From Duncaniella sp. (GTDB lineage: Bacteria; Bacteroidota; Bacteroidia; Bacteroidales; Muribaculaceae), in NCBI RefSeq assembly GCF_029054785.1, contig NZ_JAIDEN010000087.1, positions 1 to 57,082 of the forward strand: a stretch of 57,082 nucleotides of DNA. The letters are read 5' to 3'. Both the position numbers and the translations under genes were made by a program. Below, in pieces: positions 40,777 through 48,463 of this stretch. Below the pieces are notes generated by a model that did no database searches, was not told the DNA's origin, and saw only the letters and a list, made by a program, of their open reading frames with translations. Every line of letters begins with the position of its first letter. The first letter of the stretch is position 1.

Positions 40777-42822
40777 ATGTCACAGACACAGAATCCGTTT
40801 TTCGCTGAATTCACCTCTACTCCCCACGGCACAGCTCCTTTCGACCGTATTTCATTCGCCGACTATGAGCCGGCCATTGACCGCGGTCTCCGTCTCGGAC
40901 TTGAAGCCGTCGACGCTATTGTCGCCAATCCTGAGCCTCCGACCTTCGCCAACACCATCGTGGCTCTCGAACATGCCGACCGCGACCTCAACCGGGTGCT
41001 GATGGTGTTCGATCCGCTCCTGTCGGCTCTGAGCGACGATGCGATGATGGAACTGTCGCTCAAGGTCACTCCGCGTCTGTCGGACTACTCGACATCCATC
41101 TCTCTCAACCGCGGTCTCTGGGAGCGCGTCAAGGCCGTCTATGACAGCCGCGAATCCCTTGACCTCGATCCTGAGGACTCGATGCTTCTCCGCCGCACCT
41201 ATGAATCGTTTGTGCGCAGCGGCGCTCTGCTCGAAGGTGACGACCGCGAGACATATTCCTGGCTCTCAAGCCGCCTGAGCGAACTGACCACGGTCTTCGG
41301 CCAGAACGTGCTGAAAGAACTTAACACCTACGAGATCTGGCTCACCGCCGATGACCTTGCCGGTCTTCCCGAAAGCTCGGTCGAGGCTGCCGCCCTTGCC
41401 GCAAAGGAGAAAGGCCGCGAGGGGGAATATCTCTTTACCCTCGCCCAGCCGGTCTACATGGCGTTCATGAAATACAGTGACCGCCGCGATCTGCGTGAGA
41501 AGATGTATCGTCTCTACACCGGGCGCAACGTCCGCGGCGAGTTCGACAATATCCCCGTCATGAAGGAGATCGCCGAAACCCGCATGCACATTGCCCGTCT
41601 CCTCGGCCACGAGACTTTCGCCCATTATCGCCTGGAAAAATCAATGGCAGGGACTCCTGAGAAGGTCTACTCTCTGCTCCACTCCCTGCGCGATGCCTAT
41701 CGTCCGGCTCTGGAGACCGAGCTGAAGGAGCTGACCGACTATGCCTCTCAGCTCGAAGGCCGCGGGATGGTGCTCTGTCCATGGGATTACAGCTACTATG
41801 CCAACAAGCTCAAAAACGCCCGCTATGCCTACGATGAGGAGCAGCTGCGCCCTTATTTCGAACTTGGCAACGTCATTGACGGTGTTTTCGGCCTCGCTAC
41901 CCGGCTCTATGGGGTCACATTCCGCGAAAACTCCGCAATTCCCGTCTATCATCCCGATGTGAAGGCTTTTGAAGTCATCGACCGCGACGGATCATTCCTC
42001 GGAGTCATCTACACCGACTTTTTCCCGCGCGAGAGCAAGCGCCCCGGCGCATGGATGACCGAGTTCCGCAGCGAGGAGATCACTCCCGAAGGTGAAAGCA
42101 TCCGCCCCCATGTCACCATCGTCATGAATTTCACCAAACCGACCGCCACCAAGCCATCGCTGCTCACCCCCTATGAGGTCGAGACTTTCCTCCATGAGTT
42201 CGGCCACGCCCTCCACGGTCTGTTTGCCGCTACTAAATATGCCTCCCTCTCCGGCACAAATGTGCTGCGTGATTTTGTCGAATTGCCCTCGCAGTTCAAT
42301 GAAAACTATCTGACCGAAAAGGAATTTCTTGACGGATTCGCCCGCCACTATCAGACCGGTGAGCCTATCCCTGCCGAACAGGTCGACCGTATCATCGCCT
42401 CATCGCGTTTCGGTGCCGCCTATGCCTGCATGCGTCAGCTGAATTTCGGTCTGATAGACATGGCCTGGCACAGCATCACCGCCCCTGTCGACAATCCTGA
42501 GGCCTTCGAGTGGGAGGCCGGAGAGTCGGTCGCCATTTTCGACCACATCCCCGGATCGGTTGTCGGCTCAACCTTCTCCCATATTTTTGCCGGAGGATAT
42601 GCCGCGGGCTATTACAGCTACAAATGGGCCGAGGTCCTCGACGCGGACGCTTTTGCATGTTTCAGGGAGCACGGAATCTTTGACCGCGCGACCGCCGATT
42701 CATTCCGCTCGGAAATCCTCATGCGTGGAGGCACGGAAGACCCGGCTGAACTCTATCGCCGCTTCCGAGGCCGCGACGCCTCGATCGACGCCCTCCTCGC
42801 CCGCGACGGCATCAGCCTCTAA
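40777..42822 (+). CDS. M3-family oligopeptidase (Dcp/OpdA type)
   Basis: 681 residues without signal peptide. HEFGHALHG (His473, Glu474, His477) is the M3 zinc motif; the third ligand Glu is in the following FVELPSQ region. PNRCYS-like N-terminal helices and C-terminal Tyr/His-rich substrate site (GGYAAGYYSYKWAEVLDAD) match Dcp and oligopeptidase A. It cleaves short peptides in the cytosol. Function as dipeptidyl carboxypeptidase versus endopeptidase cannot be resolved from sequence. A Fic gene follows after 34 bp. Confidence 0.93.
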   Translation: MSQTQNPFFAEFTSTPHGTAPFDRISFADYEPAIDRGLRLGLEAVDAIVANPEPPTFANTIVALEHADRDLNRVLMVFDPLLSALSDDAMMELSLKVTPRLSDYSTSISLNRGLWERVKAVYDSRESLDLDPEDSMLLRRTYESFVRSGALLEGDDRETYSWLSSRLSELTTVFGQNVLKELNTYEIWLTADDLAGLPESSVEAAALAAKEKGREGEYLFTLAQPVYMAFMKYSDRRDLREKMYRLYTGRNVRGEFDNIPVMKEIAETRMHIARLLGHETFAHYRLEKSMAGTPEKVYSLLHSLRDAYRPALETELKELTDYASQLEGRGMVLCPWDYSYYANKLKNARYAYDEEQLRPYFELGNVIDGVFGLATRLYGVTFRENSAIPVYHPDVKAFEVIDRDGSFLGVIYTDFFPRESKRPGAWMTEFRSEEITPEGESIRPHVTIVMNFTKPTATKPSLLTPYEVETFLHEFGHALHGLFAATKYASLSGTNVLRDFVELPSQFNENYLTEKEFLDGFARHYQTGEPIPAEQVDRIIASSRFGAAYACMRQLNFGLIDMAWHSITAPVDNPEAFEWEAGESVAIFDHIPGSVVGSTFSHIFAGGYAAGYYSYKWAEVLDADAFACFREHGIFDRATADSFRSEILMRGGTEDPAELYRRFRGRDASIDALLARDGISL

Positions 42823-42856
42823 TTCCAGCTTCGCTAACCGGACATCAGCAGATTTT

Positions 42857-43417
42857 ATGAAATTGACACAAAACGAGATTGACCGCCAGAGTCTTGAAAA
42901 GGCAAAGGATCTTTTCATTTCAGGCCGCATCGACCTGATTGAAGTCGGCACAACGCGGGGCTTGCAGGATATTCATGCCGCTTTGTTCGGCGGTTTGTAT
43001 CCGTTTGCAGGTTGCATCCGTACACTCAATATATCCAAGGGTGGCTTCCGTTTTGCCAACTCGCTTTATCTTCTTCCGGCGCTTGAGGCCATCGAGCGTA
43101 TGCCGCAGAGGACTTTTGAAGAAATCGTGGCGAAATATGTTGAGATGAACATTGCCCACCCTTTCATGGAGGGCAATGGACGTGCCACAAGGATATGGCT
43201 TGACATGATTCTCAAACATTCGCTCGGCAAGGTCATTGACTGGCGCAGGATAAAGCGTGAGGATTACATGATGGCAATGGAACGCAGTCCGGTCAACGAT
43301 CTTGAATTGCGTGTATTGCTTCATGGGGCACTCAGTGATGAGACAGATGACCGCGACGTGATTTTCCACGGAATCGAGCAATCCTATTATTACGAAGGTT
43401 ACGAATCGGAAAATTGA
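42857..43417 (+). CDS. Class III Fic protein adenylyltransferase, NmFic-like
   Basis: 186 residues. The catalytic loop HPFMEGNGRATR (His101) is complete. The protein matches the small self-inhibited Fic of Neisseria meningitidis (NmFic) in layout: IEVGTTRGLQDIH, FAG.IRTLNISKGGFRFAN, ERSPVNDLELR, and the end GIEQSYYYEGYE. The tail SYYYEG (Ser176, Glu180, Gly181) is the (S/T)xxxE(G/N) inhibitory motif at the C-terminus, which blocks ATP until released. NmFic modifies DNA gyrase, so a similar toxin-like target is possible here. The frame is open upstream to 42560 inside the M3 gene; ATG 42857 matches the family start. Confidence 0.93.
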   Translation: MKLTQNEIDRQSLEKAKDLFISGRIDLIEVGTTRGLQDIHAALFGGLYPFAGCIRTLNISKGGFRFANSLYLLPALEAIERMPQRTFEEIVAKYVEMNIAHPFMEGNGRATRIWLDMILKHSLGKVIDWRRIKREDYMMAMERSPVNDLELRVLLHGALSDETDDRDVIFHGIEQSYYYEGYESEN

Positions 43418-43735
43418 CAGAGCCGTCCTTGCCTCAAAATCGCTTCTTGGATTATCCGGATTAAAAAAACGGTTTTGTGGAAAATAATAGCCACGGCAGA
43501 CGCATCTACAGATTGCAGTGTACTAATAGTGTACTTTGGGGGAAGATTTAGGCAAGCCGGAGCAAATGAATTTGAAATAATTATCATCCGTTAGAGATTT
43601 TTAACTGTGCCGATTTGCTCCTTTTCACGCTTCATTAGTCCATACCCTTACCTCTTTGTTCCCTTCTTCAGATCTTCCCCATTCCTTGTAGATAAATTCT
43701 CTCGGCAGAATAGCTGTCAATTTAAAGATTTTTCG
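43418..43735. other. Left junction of the AT-rich island, no gene seen
   Basis: Base composition falls sharply toward AT from here. The stretch holds two direct copies of AGTGTAC (43517-43523, 43528-43534) spaced by TAAT, and an inverted pair GGAGCAAAT/ATTTGCTCC (43559-43567, 43613-43621). No coding frame, integrase or tRNA is visible. It may contain the left boundary of a transferred segment. Confidence 0.45.
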
Positions 43736-43743
43736 TAACTTTG
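43736..43743 (+). promoter_or_regulatory. -7 box upstream of the methyltransferase gene
   Basis: TAACTTTG, about 110 nt before the methyltransferase start. The leader between them is AT-rich and shows no obvious control element. Confidence 0.5.
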
Positions 43744-43852
43744 TACTCCATCGCAATTTGTGCTGACAAAGACCACCCAAATATAATTAATACATTTACC
43801 ATATATTAAAAACTCTTTCGTAGTTGCAAAAGGTTTGGTCGCCTGTCAGCTT

Positions 43853-44986
43853 ATGGAAGAGCTTCTTGCTTTTAAGATGCAAAGCATAAAGGAAACTTTA
43901 GCCTCAAATACAGTTACTACCATATCCCTTTTTTCGGGAGCTGGTGGTTTGGATATCGGTGCAATTTATGCAGGAGCCAAAATCATCTGGGCCAATGATA
44001 TTAAAAAGGAGGCGGTTGCATCATACAAGAAAAATATTGGTGAACATATACATTATGGGGATATAAATGATTTTATCCCATCGTTGGAGAAATATCGTGG
44101 CACGGTGGATTTAGTAATAGGAGGACCGCCATGTCAGGGTTTTTCCGTGGCAGGAAAAATGGATGAAAACGATGAACGCAGCAAGCTGATTTGGAGTTAT
44201 GCTAAGGTCATTGAAATAGTGAGACCGAAAGCATTTATAATGGAGAATGTCAAAGCTTTGGGCGCTATTGAACGATGGTCTTCAATACGGACTGCTCTGA
44301 TGGAAAAATTCATAACACTTGGATATTCTGTCAACTTCATGGTTCTAAATGCATCTGATTTTGATGTTCCGCAAGCGAGAGAAAGGGTATTTTTTATTGG
44401 ATTTATCGGCAATTCTTTTGCTGGTCCTGATTTGTTGGCTATGATTAAACCTTACAGACATAAATCACAAAATGTCCGTGAAGCATTATCAGTACTTGAC
44501 CGGGCAGGAGAAGGGAATAACACCTCGAGATGTAACGCTCGCATCACTCTTACACCAAATCCTGTAATGCGTAAATCTCCTTATGCAGGGATGCTTTTTA
44601 ATGGATTAGGACGTCCTCTTAAGCTTGACGGATATAGCGCAACCCTTCCAGCGTCTATGGGAGGTAATAAAACACCAATAATTGATGAGGCAGCACTATA
44701 TGATAATGAACGTCCTTGGATTGAAGGCTATCACGAAAGGGTTATGCTTAATCCTGAAATTGCAAAAACCGAAACTGTCCCTTCCTCTATGCGACGCCTC
44801 ACAGTTGATGAAGCGAGAGTTTTGCAAACATTCCCATTAGAATATGAATTTTGTGGGAGTCAGTGTGCTCAATACACTCAAATTGGGAATGCTGTGCCAT
44901 GCAATCTTGCAAAGGCTGTCTGTTCAATGGTTATTGATGTATTAAATTCTAAAACCCCAATCCTTTATTCTGGATTATTCAATTGA
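43853..44986 (+). CDS. C5 cytosine DNA methyltransferase of a type II R-M system
   Basis: 377 residues from ATG 43853 (ATG 43877 is also possible; a TTG at 43835 less so). Ordered motifs: I SLFSGAGGLDIG, IV GGPPCQGFS with catalytic Cys94, VI MENV, VIII QARERVFFIGF, X QIGNAVP. A target-recognition region lies between VIII and IX (about 205-300). The next gene begins one base after the stop and encodes a SacI-type endonuclease, so the recognition site is probably the SacI-like hexamer GAGCTC, by analogy only. AT-rich codon use sets it apart from the neighbours. Confidence 0.93.
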   Translation: MEELLAFKMQSIKETLASNTVTTISLFSGAGGLDIGAIYAGAKIIWANDIKKEAVASYKKNIGEHIHYGDINDFIPSLEKYRGTVDLVIGGPPCQGFSVAGKMDENDERSKLIWSYAKVIEIVRPKAFIMENVKALGAIERWSSIRTALMEKFITLGYSVNFMVLNASDFDVPQARERVFFIGFIGNSFAGPDLLAMIKPYRHKSQNVREALSVLDRAGEGNNTSRCNARITLTPNPVMRKSPYAGMLFNGLGRPLKLDGYSATLPASMGGNKTPIIDEAALYDNERPWIEGYHERVMLNPEIAKTETVPSSMRRLTVDEARVLQTFPLEYEFCGSQCAQYTQIGNAVPCNLAKAVCSMVIDVLNSKTPILYSGLFN

Positions 44987-44987
44987 T

Positions 44988-46061
44988 ATGCCTAATATTG
45001 ATTTCAAAACAGCATCATTAATACTTGAACGAGCTTGGGTTGAAGCTAAGGAATACAACGATCCCATTGCAGATCTGATTACCAAGGTGCTTAATGGGAC
45101 ACATAAAACGTATCGCTATATTCTTGTTACGGGATTGCTTGCTAAAGCTACTAATGAATCTGTCAATGCCCTAAGCTTGCAAAAAGGAGATGGTACTAAT
45201 GGAAAATATGACGCACGTTCATTATGTCATAATGTGGTTGTGCCATTTGAAACAATGAAGCTACAAGGATGCCTCGGAAATTCTAATGAGCCATTCTTGA
45301 ATAAACCGGCTCGTTTTGTAATGCTTTCTTTGGACAATGCGGTACGAAGAGGAAAAGATTACCAAACATTGTCAGACGTAATTGATATCCTTTCTACTAT
45401 TACTGACAGCCAAAATGCTTACCGTTACCTAAAACACGCATTGTCGGTTATGGTAACTATTCACGAAAGTTATATTGCAAAATATTCTGTAGGGGATAGT
45501 CTTATTGATGTCAGCGAATTTGCACAGCTGGTTCTTGATTATATCTATAAAATTACCGAGCATTCATTTGAAGGAGAGATTTGTCCGTTAGTCGTTGCTC
45601 AACTTGAACAGATGTATTTGGGTAAAGATTATCGAGTAGAAGCACACAAAGTAAATCAAAGCGGTTCATCCTCTAAAGAAATTGGGGATATTGATGTTTA
45701 TGATAATGCTAATAATCTTGTCAAAGCAATTGAAGTCAAGGATAAAAACTTTAGCGAGCAGGATGTCGTACATGCGATAGATAAATTTAGAGCCGCACAT
45801 CTAACTTCAAGTATGTTCATTTATGGAAAGAATGTCGTTTATGACAAAGACGCTATATTCCATACTTTAAAATCTATTGGTAGAGAGGGGCATTATTGTT
45901 GTCTCATATCAATACTTAATTATGCCAAACTGAGAATCAGCGACCTCAAAATAATTACAGTTAGGCAGTTTGTAGATGGGTTACTTGTGTTTGCAAAAGC
46001 AATAAATGCAAAAGATGATACTATCAGTGCCATCAAGGAAATTGCCAAACAGATATTTTAG
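44988..46061 (+). CDS. SacI-family type II restriction endonuclease
   Basis: 357 residues. The N-terminal third has the SacI-family pattern LSLQKGDGTNGKYDARSLCHNVVVPFE (about 62-90). The nuclease core is GDIDVYD...AIEVKDK, giving Asp234 or Asp236 with Glu249 and Lys251, a PD-(D/E)xK site. It starts one base after the methyltransferase stop, so the two are translated together, with the protective methyltransferase first. Recognition of GAGCTC is inferred from the family, not shown. Base composition is AT-rich and host-atypical. Confidence 0.85.
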   Translation: MPNIDFKTASLILERAWVEAKEYNDPIADLITKVLNGTHKTYRYILVTGLLAKATNESVNALSLQKGDGTNGKYDARSLCHNVVVPFETMKLQGCLGNSNEPFLNKPARFVMLSLDNAVRRGKDYQTLSDVIDILSTITDSQNAYRYLKHALSVMVTIHESYIAKYSVGDSLIDVSEFAQLVLDYIYKITEHSFEGEICPLVVAQLEQMYLGKDYRVEAHKVNQSGSSSKEIGDIDVYDNANNLVKAIEVKDKNFSEQDVVHAIDKFRAAHLTSSMFIYGKNVVYDKDAIFHTLKSIGREGHYCCLISILNYAKLRISDLKIITVRQFVDGLLVFAKAINAKDDTISAIKEIAKQIF

Positions 46062-46127
46062 CTGGAATATCTAAGTCAGTTACTTTTAAACTAATTATTC
46101 GCCACATAGCACGCAATTTAAAACACA

Positions 46128-46694
46128 ATGGCTGAACAAGATGAGGTATCAAAATATTTGGAACTTCGCAAGAAACTGATTTCTACGCATTCTTCCATTC
46201 TAACTCCCACTCTTGGCAAAGGAAAACATTTACACAATTCATATCTCAGAATCTTATTTATTGCTAAAGTAATTGATTATTTGGCGGAGAATGCAATATT
46301 TTCTAAAATTATTCAGATACCAGACTCAATAATCATTGATGCTGTATGTAAATCATCCAATATCCTGAGTCATACTCAGACTCAAGAAATATTAGCATGT
46401 CTGTTATACGAAATGTCGGATGGACTTGAACTTTTGGATCGTGAGGATATTGGCGAAATAACTGTTGAGAATCCAGCATATTGCTTTGATAAAACAAAGC
46501 CCTCGATGATAAAAAAACATCTTGGCTTCAAATACTCTCTCAGCAAGAAAGGCTTTGAATCCTATCAAGAACAAAAGTTCCAAATATTGGCGGCAAATTT
46601 ACTGTCAACACGAATTAGTAGATTTGTGTCATACACAGCACTTGCAATTGCTTTCTTAGCATTTATAAGCAATTTGATTTTTGGGCAGGCTTAG
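46128..46694 (+). CDS. Unknown protein with C-terminal membrane anchor, third gene of the R-M island
   Basis: 188 residues that I do not recognise. The N-terminal half is helical, with LRILFIAKVIDYLAENAIF and IIDAVCKSSNILSHTQTQEIL; a middle region looks like a winged helix (KYSLSKKGFESYQEQKFQ). The C-terminus is one membrane helix (ISRFVSYTALAIAFLAFIS). It shares the AT-rich composition of the methyltransferase and nuclease and begins 66 bp after the nuclease stop, so it probably belongs to the island. It could be a membrane-acting effector or regulator; that is inference only. Confidence 0.7.
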   Translation: MAEQDEVSKYLELRKKLISTHSSILTPTLGKGKHLHNSYLRILFIAKVIDYLAENAIFSKIIQIPDSIIIDAVCKSSNILSHTQTQEILACLLYEMSDGLELLDREDIGEITVENPAYCFDKTKPSMIKKHLGFKYSLSKKGFESYQEQKFQILAANLLSTRISRFVSYTALAIAFLAFISNLIFGQA

Positions 46695-47092
46695 TGAAAT
46701 ACAGATAGTTAGTAATGTTCAAACGGCAATCCTTTATGTCATTCATCCATAAGGCATAACATCCATTTGCTCAAAAGTTCATTCAGTCATCTGTTCAAAA
46801 GTGCATACGTCTGTCTGTACATCCATACGTTCAAATGTTCATACGTCAATACGTTCATACATCAATACGTACTTACAGCATCTTTGCAATCAAGACTGCA
46901 ATAAGCAACTGTCTGTAGTAATGAGTATTAACCGGATGGCAATCTCGAAAGCATTATGTGTCGCGTATTGATATATCAACTGTCTTTAGTCAAATATAGT
47001 TCTGGCTTATTCAGGTTTTTCTATCAAATAAATCTGATTAATTTTCTGCCCTGACGCCGTATTATCGCACTCTTTTCGGGGGTGGGGGATTG
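46695..47092. other. AT-rich intergenic end of the island
   Basis: No gene is supported in this stretch. It holds the degenerate repeat array at 46769-46876 and otherwise irregular AT-rich sequence. Confidence 0.45.
46769..46876. repeat. Degenerate 16-bp repeats, at least five units
   Basis: Units at 46769-46784, 46793-46808, 46829-46844, 46845-46860 and 46861-46876; the last three are directly adjacent. The consensus is GTTCAAAAGTTCATAC, itself built from two similar 8-base halves. Gaps between the first units are of 8 and 20 bases. Spacers of CRISPR type are absent. Confidence 0.65.
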
Positions 47093-47100
47093 TATATTTG
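47093..47100 (+). promoter_or_regulatory. -7 box of the DUF6291-like gene
   Basis: TATATTTG, 30 nt before ATG 47130, with TTTTCG at 47073-47078 near the expected -33 position. Confidence 0.5.
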
Positions 47101-47129
47101 CAGAGTAATCCCGCAAAATTCCCCTGACT

Positions 47130-47738
47130 ATGAAAAATTCAAAGAAAAGCAAGCTGCCGGTTTCGGCGAAATTCTATGACGGACTGTGTGAGACTGTCCG
47201 CGCGGCCATCAGCGCCGTTGCCTGGCGAGGTCTCGGAGTCTCTTTCTATGAAGCCATGCAGGCAATCGATTTCTACCTGATAAGTGGAAAAGAGCCGCCG
47301 GGCTATATGCCGGCGAACGTCATCCTGATCTTCTATCTGCTGCGGCCTGAAATAGACAAAGCGGTAACCCGCTCACGCCGTGCCCGCGAGACTGCCCGGC
47401 GTAGGCGTGAGGCTAAAGAAAAAGCCGCAGTTGAAAATAAAAATGTGGAAAGCAGTGAGAAATCACATCCCGACCATGCGGGCGAACGACGCCGGAACAG
47501 GAGTCGAAAAGTTCATGTCCTTACGGGTGATCGGGTGGACAAAGCGCAGGGTCTGGGCGTGGAGCGCCATGCGGTGGATCGGCGAACTCTTGGCTCCATA
47601 GCGGCGGTCTCCGGCAATGGGGTGTCCGAGGTCTTTCATGTGGACTCGGATCTGGTTCTTTCGTCCGGTGTCAAGCGAGACTTCCATGAGCGAATAGCCG
47701 TTGCGCGAACGCAGGGTGCGGTAGCGGGTGACTGCTAA
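47130..47738 (+). CDS. DUF6291-like protein running antisense into rluA-type gene
   Basis: The frame has 202 codons. Residues 1-105 are conserved-looking (KFYDGLCETVRAAISAV...AIDFYLISGKEPPGYMPANVILIFYLLRPEIDKAVTRSRRARETARRRREAK), like the DUF6291 proteins of Bacteroidales, which often sit near replication or mobile genes. The last 92 residues lie opposite the 3' end of the pseudouridine synthase gene (overlap 276 nt) and have no independent character, so the original stop was probably lost or lies elsewhere. A -7 box precedes it. Function unknown. Confidence 0.6.
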   Translation: MKNSKKSKLPVSAKFYDGLCETVRAAISAVAWRGLGVSFYEAMQAIDFYLISGKEPPGYMPANVILIFYLLRPEIDKAVTRSRRARETARRRREAKEKAAVENKNVESSEKSHPDHAGERRRNRSRKVHVLTGDRVDKAQGLGVERHAVDRRTLGSIAAVSGNGVSEVFHVDSDLVLSSGVKRDFHERIAVARTQGAVAGDC

Positions 47739-48392
47739 CTGACCCTCCTCAGGCTTGTCGGTCGAATAGACCTCGAAACGTGAGTTTTCTGCAAGATAGC
47801 TGCGCACTTCACCCTCTTCAGGATCGGGTTTTCCCTCGACCACCGCGAGATATTTGCGGGCGATCACCATATTGTTCCAGTTGTGCTGGAGTTTTTCCTT
47901 GGCCTCCTGGCTCTTGGCGAACACCATCAGACCTGAGGTGTCGCGGTCGAGACGGTGGACAATGAAGAGCTTGTTGCGCGGATCCTGCCATTTCAGATAT
48001 TCGCGCAGAATGTTGTAGGCCGTTCCCTCCTTGATCTTGTCGGTACCCATTGAGAGCAGGCCGTAGCCCTTGTTGACCACGATGATGTCGTCGTCCTCGT
48101 AGACCAGTTTGAGGCGGCGGTTGTAGAACACGCGGAATTCGCGTGTCAGATTGGCCTTCACCTCATCGCCCGGATTCAGAGGCATGTCAAACTGTGTCGA
48201 CGGGATTCCGTTGACTGCAATCTGCTTGTGGCTCAAAAGATTCTTGACCGCAGTGCGTTTGCGCTGTGGCATTGACTGGATGAGGAAGTCAAGCAGAGTG
48301 GCGGCTTCGGCCACTTTGTAGGTCTCGATGACATCGGGCTTGAAGCTGTTGCGCTCGGCTCCCGGTTTGGTTGAATAGGTTCTTTTGGCCAT
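47463..48392 (-). CDS. RluA-family pseudouridine synthase
   Basis: 309 residues. N-terminal S4-like RNA-binding domain (LLDFLIQSMPQRKRTAVKNLL), then the catalytic domain with HRLDRDTSG (catalytic Asp149) and C-terminal GRKNQIRVHM and GDRRYG. It isomerises a uridine in 23S rRNA or tRNA; which one cannot be told. Cytosolic. It follows topA after 71 bp on the same strand and overlaps the convergent DUF6291-like frame by 276 bases. Confidence 0.93.
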   Translation of the reverse strand: MAKRTYSTKPGAERNSFKPDVIETYKVAEAATLLDFLIQSMPQRKRTAVKNLLSHKQIAVNGIPSTQFDMPLNPGDEVKANLTREFRVFYNRRLKLVYEDDDIIVVNKGYGLLSMGTDKIKEGTAYNILREYLKWQDPRNKLFIVHRLDRDTSGLMVFAKSQEAKEKLQHNWNNMVIARKYLAVVEGKPDPEEGEVRSYLAENSRFEVYSTDKPEEGQLAVTRYRTLRSRNGYSLMEVSLDTGRKNQIRVHMKDLGHPIAGDRRYGAKSSPIHRMALHAQTLRFVHPITRKDMNFSTPVPASFARMVGM

Positions 48393-48463
48393 TATGGGGT
48401 AGATGGTGGATCTGTTTGGTTGGAATAGGGTGGTGGAGGTCGAGAGGGTGCGTCAGCCGGATC

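Noticed and set aside
42560..42856. Upstream extension of the Fic frame into the M3 peptidase gene
   Set aside because: The extension is a shifted reading of the M3 C-terminus; the Fic family starts at the methionine at 42857.
46769..46876. Possible CRISPR array
   Set aside because: Units are 16 bp, degenerate and partly adjacent without unique spacers of regular length, and no cas gene is near.
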